This document shows, piece by piece, positions 1-8,874 of a DNA stretch of 62,637 nucleotides. The position numbers and the translations under genes are program-made. The notes below the pieces were generated by a model. The model searched no databases. It was given only the letters and a program-made list of their open reading frames with translations, and had not been told where the DNA came from. Where the stretch lies: positions 1-62,637 of the forward strand of contig NZ_BBAD01000009.1 in assembly GCF_001311075.1 (NCBI RefSeq), in the 5' to 3' direction. This DNA comes from Secundilactobacillus similis DSM 23365 = JCM 2765. Its GTDB lineage: Bacteria > Bacillota > Bacilli > Lactobacillales > Lactobacillaceae. Within the stretch, counting starts at the first letter, position 1. Every line of letters starts with the position of its first letter.

Positions 1-339
1 AACTAAGTGAAATTTCACGGCTGAGCACAATTTTCTGACCGACCTCTTGTTTGCGGGTTTTCGGCAGCAAGACCGCACTCCCGAAAATTTATCATGAAGG
101 CCAAACTGTCACACGCTGACAATTGATAACATCTCAGTAAACGTTAAATGATAACGTTACAGCATTGCTGCACAGTCCATTCAAGCACATTAAGTCAACG
201 TTCAGAATAGATCGACATCTTGTCCGTCACGATGACGAGACATCGACTGCTAATCAACTTTAGCGTTTGTCGACGCAACGTCAGTCATTGTGATACTGTC
301 GCAAGCCGTTCAGTTAAGCACTTGAGATGATCTGCAATA

Positions 340-632
340 GCGCCGAATTACGCAATGTGAGATGCAGGTAGGCGACTAGGTGGATGCTGTGTCGCGATAA
401 TTTGGTGGTTGTTGGTGCTCTTCCAACAACCGCCAATTATCGGGGACGAAGTTAAGACTCGCGTGGGTTTTGGCGAGGCTTAACTTCGAGGTCTGAGACC
501 GCCCTTCGGCTCAGACCGGCCCCACAGCAGGAACCTAGTCGCCTACCGAAATCGCCAGTCCACGCAAATCACCACACTTCACAAACTGAACAGAAGAATG
601 CTTACGCTGGACACAAGCGTAAACAAAAACAG
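340..632 (+). repeat. Structured intergenic element, cloverleaf type (copy B1)
   Basis: Non-coding. A basal stem pairs 367-381 with 533-547 (15 bp, perfect). Inside it are three hairpins: 395-415 with 423-442, 448-456 with 479-487, and 490-497 with 510-517. The element ends in a tag (GCTTACGCTGGACACAA, about 608-624) that abuts the terminator of the minus-strand GTPase gene. A second copy lies at 57842-58140 with compensatory changes in the basal stem. Bases 1-340 hold no gene I can support and show only weak similarity to the DNA left of the second copy. Whether it acts as RNA, as folded single-stranded DNA or as a mobile element cannot be read from sequence. Confidence 0.75.
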
Positions 633-661
633 CACCAACACAAAAACGTGCTGATGCTGTT
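628..661 (-). terminator. Intrinsic terminator of the EutP-like gene
   Basis: On the minus strand, AACAGCA pairs with TGCTGTT and is followed by a T-rich run, just past the stop codon at 666. Confidence 0.65.
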
Positions 662-665
662 GAAG

Positions 666-1094
666 TTAAATTTCCAAGTAATCTGAGATTTGATCGATAT
701 TGATGTCATCAACGGCGGAAACCGCGAAGATTGGTTTGGCGCCGGCGTCTTTTAGGCGAGCTGAGACGGTATCGATATCGGCTTGGGTAGCTAAGTCGGT
801 CTTGGTGACGATGCCGATCGTGTCGCAGCTAAACATGGTACTGAAGCCGGTGGGTAAGATGACCCGTGAATCGGTGGCGCTTTGCATCAGAACGATGACT
901 TCAGCGCCCATGGCGGTGGTCATGAGGTTGGAGTACATATAGCGGTGCTCCACGTATTCGCCGGGGGTGTCGATGATGTTGTCGTAGTACTCGATAGTTT
1001 GGGTCTTATCGTAGTGAATGGCGTTATCGTTGAGACGTTGGATCAACGTTGTTTTACCACAACCGATGGCGCCGATGAACATTGCTTTTTTCAT
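666..1094 (-). CDS. eutP: EutP/PduV-like small GTPase
   Basis: A 142-residue P-loop GTPase of the EutP/PduV family, which accompanies ethanolamine and propanediol utilisation microcompartments. Visible motifs are a Walker A (GAIGCGKTT, near the N terminus), a G3 motif (DTPGEY) and a G4 motif (TKTD). The start at 1094 is chosen because GGAGGT sits just upstream; a longer frame reaches 1133 but lacks a site. No other pdu or eut gene is in the window, so any such cluster would lie beyond the left edge. The neighbouring genes encode transcobalamin-like secreted proteins, which fits a B12-dependent trait. The role in microcompartments is inferred from family and context. Confidence 0.85.
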   Translation of the reverse strand: MKKAMFIGAIGCGKTTLIQRLNDNAIHYDKTQTIEYYDNIIDTPGEYVEHRYMYSNLMTTAMGAEVIVLMQSATDSRVILPTGFSTMFSCDTIGIVTKTDLATQADIDTVSARLKDAGAKPIFAVSAVDDINIDQISDYLEI

Positions 1095-1197
1095 GGGGAA
1101 CCTCCAATGAATCGAATAAGATATTAGTTCCATTATACCAAGATTAAGCGCTCACAACAGCGTTCTGACTCAATCTTTCTGACCAAATGACCACAAT

Positions 1198-1238
1198 AAA
1201 ACGCGTCCCAAGATAGTGACCATCTTAGGGCGCGTTTT
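1198..1238 (-). terminator. Intrinsic terminator after the DUF4430 gene
   Basis: AAAACGCG at 1198 pairs with CGCGTTTT ending at 1238, with a continuing paired arm (AAGAT/ATCTT). On the minus strand it lies 20 bases past the stop at 1259. Confidence 0.75.
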
Positions 1239-1258
1239 AAATACGATTTTATTGAAAT

Positions 1259-1945
1259 TTAGTAGCCATTAACCGCAAAATACCAGTGAACCGTGTCGCC
1301 AGCTTTGACTTTCTTGCTGTCGGCGGCGGTTTCGATGAATTTGCCATTAACGTTATACTTCCAGCCACTCCCCACTTTAATGTCGTTTTCGGTTAAGCCG
1401 TTGATGGTCTTCACGTAGACGTGAGGCATCTGGGTATAACTGATTTTGAGTTTGGTTGCCTTCAGGAGTGAGAACACCGTGGTTTTACTCGTGACCGGTA
1501 ACTTGTGGGCGTAGAAGGTTTTCTTGTTGCCGGTGACCTTAACGTAGACGGTCCGCTTAGGGGCTGTCGTTTTGGCCTTGGTTGTCCGTTTGGCCTTTGG
1601 TTTGGTGACTGGGGCTACTCGGCTACTTTTGGTGGTCGTGTGCGCCTCCGTTACTGATTCTTTTTGGGTTGATTTCGTCAATGATTTGATACTGTCGGCG
1701 CTGGCAGTAGTGGTCGACGATTCAGCAGCTGAGGTGGCTGTTGTGGCCGCTGACGACGAACTTTCAGCTTTTTCGGCAGTTCGGGTTTGACTTGAGGCAG
1801 ATGACTGACTCGATTCACTCTGGGATTTGGCGACTTGATGGGTTTCGGGTTTAGTTTCACTGTGTGAAGACACGACCTGTTGAACACCCAGCGCGAGTCC
1901 CAGTGTGGCGATGATCGCCAAGAGGATCCCAACGATTTTATTCAA
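1259..1945 (-). CDS. Secreted DUF4430 (transcobalamin C-terminal-like) protein
   Basis: About 228 residues: an N-terminal hydrophobic signal/anchor (residues ~5-25), a long Ser/Thr/Ala/Lys-rich linker (~30-135) typical of wall-spanning lactobacillar proteins, and a C-terminal DUF4430 domain (~150-228) containing the family-typical GSGWKYNVNGK stretch and a final W-Y-F-A-V-N-G segment. DUF4430 is the beta domain of transcobalamin/intrinsic-factor-like proteins. TTG at 1945 is preferred because AAGGAG lies 8 bases upstream; a GTG at 1954 overlaps that site. The next gene upstream encodes the helical partner domain, so the two may form a split cobalamin- or ligand-binding surface protein. Function is inferred. 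Confidence 0.75.
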   Translation of the reverse strand: MNKIVGILLAIIATLGLALGVQQVVSSHSETKPETHQVAKSQSESSQSSASSQTRTAEKAESSSSAATTATSAAESSTTTASADSIKSLTKSTQKESVTEAHTTTKSSRVAPVTKPKAKRTTKAKTTAPKRTVYVKVTGNKKTFYAHKLPVTSKTTVFSLLKATKLKISYTQMPHVYVKTINGLTENDIKVGSGWKYNVNGKFIETAADSKKVKAGDTVHWYFAVNGY

Positions 1946-1980
1946 TGTAAACACTCCTTAAGCAGTGACTAGTTTGATGA

Positions 1981-3030
1981 TTATAGGGTATAGATCGAGT
2001 GTTTTTGTTGTGCCTTTTGGTAGGCTGCGGTTGCCAAGTTCACTTGACCAACTCCGAGTAATTGACTAGTAGCGCCCTTAACAGAACCGGTTGAGCGGAC
2101 GTAGCTGAGCATTGACTTAAGCGCAGTGGTTGATTGACCGGATTTGGCAGCGCCGTTCACGTACTTCAAGGTGTTGAGTTTCGTTGAAAATGCCGTGATG
2201 GCTTGAGCGGTTGAGTTGGCGTTCAAGTAAGTTTTACCGCCGTAACTGAAGCCGTAAGCCCCGTTTTTAGCAACGGATTGACGTAGGTAACTTTGGCCCT
2301 TGGTGATGGCTGAAGTGACGGCCTTGCTGGATGACTTACTCCGAGCGAGCGCAATCACCGCAACGCCGGTGGTATCACTATCGACACTCTTAACGTCGTT
2401 GTTGTAGGCCCAACCGTTGTTGCTGAGTTGGCTCTTTGCGATGGTTGACGCGAGGCTGGTCTTGGAGAACTTAGCCTTAGCTGGTCGCTTGTAAGCTGAA
2501 CTAGTTGATAAGGCAATCAGGGCTTGGCTCTGCACGTTGACGGTTTGGTGGGTCATCGATTGCTTGTAGAGGGTCGACACGAGGTTGACGCTCTTCTTAG
2601 CACCGGCGGGTTTGAAACTTTGAGGGTTCAAACCAACCGCCTTCAACGCAACGATGGCCGTTGACAGTGTTGCCGGAGTGGACTTACCGTTGATGACCAG
2701 GTTAGCCTTGATTCGGCTCAGATCAGTTTTGGTGAAGTGGTAACCGTGACCGCGAAGGCCTAGCAACAGGTCAGAGTAACCAGCAGCGGCTCCTGTTTCG
2801 GGATATGCTGATTTACTAAAGATCGTACTTGTTTTACCAGATAAAGCGGTCTTGTTCTTCGCTAACATTTTCTTAGCGTACTTGTAGTTAGCAGCAATGG
2901 TCTTCTTTTGAAGGCTGCTGCTGGCGGTACTAATGCTACTTGCTGAAGCGGTTGTTGCGGGCAGGTAGCTGCCGAGGGCCATAACCCCAATGAGTGATAG
3001 CGTGGCGAATCGGTGTCCCTTGTGCATCAT
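1981..3030 (-). CDS. Secreted alpha-toroid (prenyltransferase/transcobalamin N-domain-like) protein
   Basis: About 349 residues with a clear signal peptide (hydrophobic core then A-x-A region near residue 30). The mature part is built of repeated helical segments, e.g. GWAYNNDVKSVDSDTTGVAVIAL and YGFSYGGKTYLNANSTAQAI, resembling the alpha/alpha toroid of terpene cyclase-like and transcobalamin N-terminal domains. It precedes the DUF4430 gene, 35 bases apart, same strand. The chosen start is ATG 3030, with AAGGA about 10 bases upstream; ATG 3054 is also possible. Transcobalamin carries both folds in one chain, so this looks like the same architecture split over two genes. Ligand unknown. Confidence 0.65.
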   Translation of the reverse strand: MMHKGHRFATLSLIGVMALGSYLPATTASASSISTASSSLQKKTIAANYKYAKKMLAKNKTALSGKTSTIFSKSAYPETGAAAGYSDLLLGLRGHGYHFTKTDLSRIKANLVINGKSTPATLSTAIVALKAVGLNPQSFKPAGAKKSVNLVSTLYKQSMTHQTVNVQSQALIALSTSSAYKRPAKAKFSKTSLASTIAKSQLSNNGWAYNNDVKSVDSDTTGVAVIALARSKSSSKAVTSAITKGQSYLRQSVAKNGAYGFSYGGKTYLNANSTAQAITAFSTKLNTLKYVNGAAKSGQSTTALKSMLSYVRSTGSVKGATSQLLGVGQVNLATAAYQKAQQKHSIYTL

Positions 3031-3347
3031 AAGTAATCCATCCTTTTTAGTCATTTAGTGGCCTTACTAGCAATCTAGGCAGTAGTTTGCTTTCATGAAA
3101 AGTAAGTCCTTTCAGTAGTATAACATTAAACTGCGGGTTGGCGAAACTAGTAACGGGCTATCTTAATCAAACTGTCATGAGCCGTTAAGGTCGGGGGTTA
3201 ACAAAAAAATAGGTCAAAGTGGATGGGGTGAATTGTAGTGAATTATTTTCTGAAAATTGTAATAAATTAATGGCGTTAACAATCAGGTTTAACCATCGAA
3301 ATCACAGGTGTACAATAGAAGGCATCAAACGAGTTGGAGGTCCACCA

Positions 3348-3653
3348 ATGGACGACTTATGGCACCAAATTCAGCAGGCATCATCTCAGGAACCTAAAAC
3401 ACCGGATCAGCAATTTCTCAAATTAATGGAAGAAGTTGGGGAAGCCAGTCAGGCGTATTTATCCAGCCAAAAGGCCTCTGGTGCGGATTACAAGCAATTA
3501 ACAGTCGCGAATACCCAAGAAGAGTTGGTTGATGTGTTGTTAGTCACCTATGCGTTGCTGCAGAAATTAGGTACGAGTGATGAAACGTTAACCACGCTTC
3601 TGCGCACTAAGACCGCCAAGTGGTTAAGCAAACAAACTCATTCAACGGACTGA
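3348..3653 (+). CDS. MazG-like nucleotide pyrophosphohydrolase
   Basis: A 101-residue single-domain protein of the MazG/NTP pyrophosphohydrolase type. The metal-binding pattern is visible as KLMEEVGEASQAY (near residues 27-38) and EELVDVLLVTYALL (~60-73), the two helices that carry acidic ligands. Start at 3348 has GGAGG seven bases upstream; the open frame runs further left but without a start signal. It overlaps the convergent exporter pseudogene by 16 bases at the 3' ends. The likely job is clearing of abnormal NTPs; the substrate cannot be told from sequence. Confidence 0.75.
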   Translation: MDDLWHQIQQASSQEPKTPDQQFLKLMEEVGEASQAYLSSQKASGADYKQLTVANTQEELVDVLLVTYALLQKLGTSDETLTTLLRTKTAKWLSKQTHSTD

Positions 3654-4891
3654 GTGGGTTGCTGCGGTTGTAAGTGTTGATCATATTGACGCGCTTGTGG
3701 GAATAGGTAAGTGATCAGACCGCAAATCAGGGTGCCCACTCCGGCGATAATGAACAGTTTCTCAACACCGATTGCATCCGCTAAGGGACCCGCAAAAATT
3801 AAGCCAACTGGTCCGGTTAGACTGAGTAGGGCATTGATAATCCCCATAATGCGACCAAGTTGCTGTGGGGGATAACTTTGTTGGATCATGGCCATTAACA
3901 GGGTGTTGAAGAACGGCGTTGCGATGCCGGCCAGTACGTTGAGGGCAACGAACCAGTAGAAGCCGGTCTGGTTGCCAGGCAGTAAACCGCTGGCCCCAAT
4001 GGTGATACCAATGACAACGTACGCCAGTAGCACTAATTTAATCCGATCAGACCACTTACCAAAGAGGCTGATTAGCGCGCCACCAGTCAACATACCGCCT
4101 GCGTAAACCATTTCGATCAAGCCAGCTTGGCCAACTGTGCCATGAAAGTAGCCCATGGTCATCAGTGGGTACAGACTAGCGGCTGGCATGAACAGGAGCG
4201 TGAACAGGGCGCCAATGATCGTAATTGCCCAGAGTCCGCGATTTTTAATGAGTTGCTGAAGGCCGAGCTTTGTATCTGAGAGGACGTGCACTTGTTCGAT
4301 AGCGTGAGTAATGGTGGGAATGTGAACGACCATCAAGAGCGCAACGCCAATGATAGCGCCCAAAACGTCTAACAGAATCAGCCATGGCAGAGGCAACACG
4401 GCAAACAGAAACGCGCCCAGTGCTGGCGAGATGATCATATTGGCAGATTGGACCATCAAGCTGACCATTGGCGCGGGTGAGTTGGTCGTCGGGGACCATG
4501 ATGGGTAGAATTGATTGAATCGTGGGCATTTGGAACGTCTGGGCAACTGAACGCACCAGTAACGCCGCAAAGATGAGCCAGATGGGCAGTTGGTGAAAGA
4601 AGGTGCCGGAGGTGAAGAGCAGAATGGCAAATGCCGCTGCGACTAAATCAGGAACAATCAAGAGCGCCTTCTTGTTAAAACGGTCAACTAACGGCCCAAT
4701 AAACGGACTCAGTAGCACCATCGGAGCATCCCAAGCAGCGTTGCCATGCTGAGAATCGTAGCTGAACCCGTTTGCTTGGTGAGGTACCAGATGATGGCGT
4801 ACTGAACAGTCATACTGGTGATACCAGAACAGAACTGACCCGTTAAAAAGAGGCCGAGGTTGCGTTGCCAGTGTTGGGGAATGGGTGTCAT
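3638..4891 (-). pseudogene. MFS drug-exporter-like gene broken by two frameshifts
   Basis: Three partial frames together make one ~415-residue MFS transporter. The N-terminal part starts at ATG 4891 (MTPIPQHWQRNLGLFLTGQF) and runs into the middle frame near 4725, where one C appears missing in CTCCGATGG. The middle part (SPFIGPLVDRFNKK, MFS motif A region) shifts again near 4470 (after DDQLTRANG) into the C-terminal frame ending at 3638. The family resembles MefA/macrolide-type 12-helix exporters. The shifts may be sequence errors, since similar one-base losses break many genes in this window. Upstream is a terminator-like leader, suggesting attenuation. Confidence 0.75.
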
Positions 4892-4923
4892 AGGGAAACC
4901 TCCGTAGCTGTGACTTAGGCAAA

Positions 4924-5030
4924 CAAAAGGCCATCCTGCGTGGGGTGGCCTTTTGTTGTATCACTGTAAAATTGGTTTGAACGGGTTCCTGCAAGTTCCC
5001 GTTACCTGTTATCTTGCGAAGGAGAGACAA
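4924..5030 (-). promoter_or_regulatory. Putative attenuator leader of the MFS gene
   Basis: On the minus strand a hairpin (AACGGG...CCCGTT near 4979-5002) is followed by a strong terminator-like stem (4924-4933 with 4946-4955, extended by a few inner pairs) and a T-rich tail, 33 bases before the start at 4891. Such leaders control antibiotic-inducible exporters in related bacteria; that role here is inference. Bases 5041-5440 show nothing else I can support. Confidence 0.45.
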
Positions 5031-5440
5031 TTGTGAAAATGGCTAGATTAAACGTTAATTTATGAAATCGCTTACAAGATAACTTGGTTTTAATTATAAC
5101 CGTCCCGTTTTGATTTGTGAACCCCAAATTGGCACTTTTTTTCGACGAACGTGATTTTTTTGTAGGCGAGGCGTGTCAAAATACATTGTTTGGCAAAATG
5201 ACACTAATTCTGGTTCTTGAGGCAGGTTAGTTGCCATGTAATCAAAGGTTACTTAGCGCCAATAACCATTAAATTGTGCTAGTTTGGTGGCGAGTTGGTG
5301 AATTTTTGAAAAATTGAAATCGGGCTCGCAAAATTTTGACATTTCGATGATGACTTTATATATTGGAAGAGATAGTTACTGGGAATAATTTTTGAAGGCA
5401 CCGGTGACTTGGAATTCTAGAGATTGAGGGAACAATTAAT

Positions 5441-5815
5441 ATGACAACGGATGATCGTTACTACCAGCCCCAAAACGCCAAGGATGCGTTGCGCTACATC
5501 GAAGGGCTGTTTAACCAGTACGCCCAAGCGCCATTAACGATGGAACTAGTTGCTTACCACCAAAAGTTGGTCAAGCAACTGCAAGAAGACATCTTGCCAA
5601 CGGCGCAAGCGGCGGGGCAAAAGGTCCAGGTGGAAAATACGCAACAGATGATCCAAACCATGCAATCGTGGTTGCGAATCCGAATGAGCGGCCAACCGTT
5701 TGCGGGGAAGATGCATCACTTTAAGTTCGAAGCGGATAACGCCAAGCCGAAGTTCAAGCGCCACGTCATCAAGGGCCGTCGAAGTGGCGGTGGCCACCGG
5801 TCAACGCGACACTAG
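5441..5815 (+). CDS. Small protein of unknown function
   Basis: 124 residues, start ATG with GAGGGA upstream. The first ~90 residues look helical (EGLFNQYAQAPLTMELVAYHQKLVKQLQEDIL), and the C terminus is basic and Gly/Arg/His-rich (IKGRRSGGGHRSTRH), which could bind nucleic acid. No recognised domain. It stands alone, 70 bases before tRNA-Ala. Confidence 0.6.
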   Translation: MTTDDRYYQPQNAKDALRYIEGLFNQYAQAPLTMELVAYHQKLVKQLQEDILPTAQAAGQKVQVENTQQMIQTMQSWLRIRMSGQPFAGKMHHFKFEADNAKPKFKRHVIKGRRSGGGHRSTRH

Positions 5816-5885
5816 AAACGGCGGTGTAACCGAAAAGGAAACGCTTAACAAACCAATCGAGAAGTGTTATCCTACTACTTGTATC

Positions 5886-5958
5886 GGGTCCTTAGCTCAG
5901 TTGGGAGAGCGCCTGCTTCGCATGTAGGAGGTCGACGGTTCAAGTCCGTTAGGATCCA
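5886..5958 (+). tRNA. tRNA-Ala (anticodon CGC)
   Basis: A complete 73-nt cloverleaf: acceptor GGGTCCT/AGGATCC with a G3-U70 pair, the alanine identity element; D arm GCTC...GAGC; anticodon stem CCTGC/GTAGG around TTCGCAT; T arm with TTCAAGT loop. Discriminator A; CCA is not encoded. A long hairpin element begins two bases after it. Confidence 0.93.
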
Positions 5959-5960
5959 GA

Positions 5961-6310
5961 GTGGGAAATAGCGCGGTTAGATCCCAGAATATAAGCAAAG
6001 AAAGCAACGACTTGCCGATTTTTGGCAAGTCGTTGCTTTCTTTGCTTATATGGCCGGGATCTGCGCTATTTCCCACGTTTCGGCGTGGCAGCCAAAAAGC
6101 AGTTAACTCACCAAACTTCACTAGAGATAAGTTAATCAGCATCAAAAAGTCAAAACCGAGCCGAAACAAACGTAGCCAGAGAGCGCCAAAGCATGCAGTA
6201 AAGGACAAGGCGGTGTGCTTTACTTATATGGCCGGAGTCTGAGTTTTGGCCCACGTTTCGGCGTGGCAGCCAAAAAGCAGTTAATTCACCAAACGTAGCC
6301 AAAACGGTAG
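5961..6310 (+). repeat. Structured element, long-hairpin type (copy A1)
   Basis: Three stacked perfect stems: 5961-5974 with 6063-6076 (14 bp), 5979-5985 with 6056-6062 (7 bp), and 5989-6016 with 6024-6051 (28 bp), separated by a GGTT bulge and an AGA/GGCC internal loop. A conserved tail follows (TTTCGGCGTGGCAGCCA). A second, partial copy of the 3' arm and tail lies at about 6190-6310. It begins right behind the tRNA and could end its transcript. No coding potential. Confidence 0.85.
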
Positions 6311-6429
6311 CCACGTCCCAACACCCAACGCCTACCACCCCCATAATGTTCCTACTTGACTACCCCACCACCAAAGCGTACATTTAAACGTTGTTAAAGA
6401 AAATTGTGCGGTTAATAAGGAGGAACATC

Positions 6430-7857
6430 GTGGCGGAAAAAAGTTATTTGGCAGACCCACACGTTCAAAAGCACCGGTGGTTGATTTTAGCGGCCGTTGG
6501 GCTGTTTACGTTTATGTCAACGCTGGATGGGAGCATTGTTAATATTGCGTTGCCCGTGATCAGTAAGGATCTAAAAGTCCCAATGAATCAGGCGGAATGG
6601 GTGGTTTCCATTTACCTGATCGTGATTTGTGCGTTATTGCTATTGTTCGGAAAACTAGGGGATTCCCTAGGGAAAATTAAGATTTTTCGCATCGGAACAG
6701 TTTTATTTATTATCGGATCACTTTTCGCGGGCTTTAATGGGAGCTTTCCCATGTTACTGGCGGCACGGGTCGTTCAAGCGTTAGGGGCGTCGATGACCAT
6801 GTCAACGAACAACGGGATCATTACAGAAATTTTTCCGTTTAATGAACGCGGTCGAGCACTTGGGATGATTGGTTCCTTCGTGGCGCTGGGGTCGATTGCC
6901 GGTCCCGGTATCGGTGGCATCGTCCTCGCTCATTTAAGCTGGGGCTACATTTTCTGGCTGAACGTGCCAATTGGAATCGTGACGATTATCGTTGGGCAAC
7001 TGATTTTGCCGAAGGATATTACGATGTCACACGATCATATCGACCGAACGGGAGCGGTGACCATGGCATTGCTGATGGTGTCGTTGTTTACGGGCATCTT
7101 CTTGGGGCAAGAGGTTGGCTTTACTAATCCAGCCATTTTAGCCCTGTTCGCGGTGGCGTTGATTGTCAGCGTCATCTTCGTTCGAACGGAGAACCGGCAA
7201 GCCAAGCCATTATTATCGTTTAGTTTATTTAAGAATAAACAATTCTCACTGAGTTTACTGTGTGGCTTCCTAATTTTCGTCACGAACTTCTTCTTCAACG
7301 TGATCTCACCGTTTTACTTGGAAAATGCTCGGGAGCTCAAACCCAACGTGGCCGGCTACATCCTGATGATTTTCCCAATTGTTCAAGTCATCGTGGCGCC
7401 GATTGCAGGGTCGTTATCCGATCGTATCGGACCTGAATTGATCACCTTCGTTGGCTTAGTGTTGATTTTGCTCAGCCAAATTGGCTACATGCTGACAGAC
7501 TTGGGCACGCCGCTTTGGCTATTCACCGCCAACATCGGGTTAGTTGGGTTTGGGAACGGGATTTTCCAAGCGCCAAACAACACCATTGTGATGAACGCGG
7601 TAGCGCCAAAGGACTTAGGGATTGCCGGTGGCATGAACGCGTTAGCTCGAAACCTCGGGATGGTGATTGGGATTTCCAGTGCCACGACGGTTTTGTTCTC
7701 GGCAATGAGTTATAATAAGGGACAACACGTGACCACGTACCTTGCGGGGCAGCCCGAAGTCTTTATTTACGGCATGCACGTGTCATTTTTAATTTCGATT
7801 CTGATTTGTGCGGTGGCAACGGCAATTACCGGCTACCGTTTAATTACGCGACACTAG
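6430..7857 (+). CDS. MFS transporter, DHA2 (14-helix) drug/H+ antiporter family
   Basis: 475 residues from GTG 6430, which has AAGGAGG at the right distance; a longer frame from 6391 lacks one. The N-terminal half shows DHA2 hallmarks: FMSTLDGSIVNIALPVI in helix 1, GKLGDSLGK (motif A), RVVQALGAS (motif B) and GPGIGGIVL (motif C, antiporter signature). About 14 hydrophobic segments. Probable proton-driven multidrug or toxic-compound exporter; substrate unknown. The next gene begins 14 bases downstream and is likely co-transcribed. Confidence 0.88.
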   Translation: MAEKSYLADPHVQKHRWLILAAVGLFTFMSTLDGSIVNIALPVISKDLKVPMNQAEWVVSIYLIVICALLLLFGKLGDSLGKIKIFRIGTVLFIIGSLFAGFNGSFPMLLAARVVQALGASMTMSTNNGIITEIFPFNERGRALGMIGSFVALGSIAGPGIGGIVLAHLSWGYIFWLNVPIGIVTIIVGQLILPKDITMSHDHIDRTGAVTMALLMVSLFTGIFLGQEVGFTNPAILALFAVALIVSVIFVRTENRQAKPLLSFSLFKNKQFSLSLLCGFLIFVTNFFFNVISPFYLENARELKPNVAGYILMIFPIVQVIVAPIAGSLSDRIGPELITFVGLVLILLSQIGYMLTDLGTPLWLFTANIGLVGFGNGIFQAPNNTIVMNAVAPKDLGIAGGMNALARNLGMVIGISSATTVLFSAMSYNKGQHVTTYLAGQPEVFIYGMHVSFLISILICAVATAITGYRLITRH

Positions 7858-7871
7858 AAAGGACGACTTTG

Positions 7872-8558
7872 ATGACCTACAAAACGCTACTTTTCGACAT
7901 TGACGATACTTTGTTAGATTTTCAGGCGGCTGAAAAGCAGGCCCTCGTTTCGCTGTTTGAGCACCTTAAATTACCACTGAGTGCTGAAAATTACGCCTAC
8001 TACCATGAACTCAATGCCCATTTGTGGCAACAATTTGAGCGTGGCCAGATCACAAAACCGGAGCTATTGGTACGCCGATTCTCAGGACTGTTCGAACACA
8101 TGGGCAATACGGAACTGGACGGTGGTGAAGTCGAACTGCAGTACCGCCACTATTTGTCACTAGGTCACCAGCAGATGCCAAATGCCACCAAGTTATTGGC
8201 CAATTTGAGCCAGCAACACCAACTGTACGTGGTCACCAACGGCGTAGCCAAAACGCAGGAACGTCGCTTGAGCGAGGCTGACTTTAACCGCTACTTCCAG
8301 CAAGTCTTCATTTCGGAACAAATCGGTGCGCAGAAGCCGGAACCGGCTTTCTTTGAACACGTTGCGGGGGCCATTGAGGATTTCGATAAGGACAAAGCAC
8401 TGGTTATCGGTGATTCACTGTCATCGGATATTAAGGGGGCCAACGGTTTCGGGTTAGACTCAGTTTGGTTTAATCCGACGCATAAGGCCAACGATGGTGT
8501 GGCGAAACCAACCTATGAAATTGACCAGTTGTTAGAATTGGAGTCAATCGTTGCTTAA
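7872..8558 (+). CDS. HAD phosphatase, YjjG/YfnB-type noncanonical pyrimidine nucleotidase
   Basis: 228 residues. HAD motif I is FDIDDTLLDF near the N terminus, motif II VVTNGVAKTQERRL, and motifs III/IV QKPEPAFF with VIGDSLSSDIKGA. A helical cap lies between motifs I and II. Size and the FDxDDTLxDF motif match YjjG-type 5'-nucleotidases, which remove damaged or modified pyrimidine nucleotides. The start is set by GAAAGGACG; the frame extends upstream into the exporter gene without a site. A strong terminator follows. Confidence 0.85.
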   Translation: MTYKTLLFDIDDTLLDFQAAEKQALVSLFEHLKLPLSAENYAYYHELNAHLWQQFERGQITKPELLVRRFSGLFEHMGNTELDGGEVELQYRHYLSLGHQQMPNATKLLANLSQQHQLYVVTNGVAKTQERRLSEADFNRYFQQVFISEQIGAQKPEPAFFEHVAGAIEDFDKDKALVIGDSLSSDIKGANGFGLDSVWFNPTHKANDGVAKPTYEIDQLLELESIVA

Positions 8559-8573
8559 ACATAAGCGCTATTA

Positions 8574-8618
8574 AAAAACTAGCAGTCATTGCCATCATTG
8601 GCGTGACTGCTAGTTTTT
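8574..8618 (+). terminator. Intrinsic terminator (probably bidirectional)
   Basis: AAAAACTAGCAGTCA pairs with TGACTGCTAGTTTTT around a short loop. It serves the plus-strand nucleotidase and the convergent small gene at 8627. Confidence 0.88.
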
Positions 8619-8626
8619 AGGTTCAA

Positions 8627-8770
8627 CTACTTCTTACGCGATTTAAATAACGATTTGACCCACCCAAACAGCGGGCCCCAGTTCATAATGCCCCCAGAAC
8701 TCGGCGGAACTTTCACGTCGACTTTGATCTCCGGAAGACTGTGGTGGGGCTTGTTTTGATCCTTTGGCAT
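8627..8770 (-). CDS. Small protein of unknown function (47 aa)
   Basis: ATG at 8770 with an excellent AAGGAGGT eight bases upstream and a stop at 8627. The product begins MPKDQNKPHHSLPEIKVDV and ends with GPLFGWVKSLFKSRKK, a short Trp/Phe segment followed by a basic tail. No known domain. It faces the nucleotidase terminator. The support is the ribosome binding site and an uninterrupted frame. Confidence 0.6.
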   Translation of the reverse strand: MPKDQNKPHHSLPEIKVDVKVPPSSGGIMNWGPLFGWVKSLFKSRKK

Positions 8771-8874
8771 GAGATTGCCACCTCCTTTTCACGGCTTGTT
8801 TAGTTTATTTTAACCTAAAATCAGCGCAAAGCGATTAAAATAAAAGCATTAACTCACCAAACGGAGGAAAACAC

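Noticed and set aside
5897..6344. Several short frames over tRNA-Ala and the hairpin element
   Set aside because: They follow from the palindromic sequence, overlap the tRNA and lack start signals.
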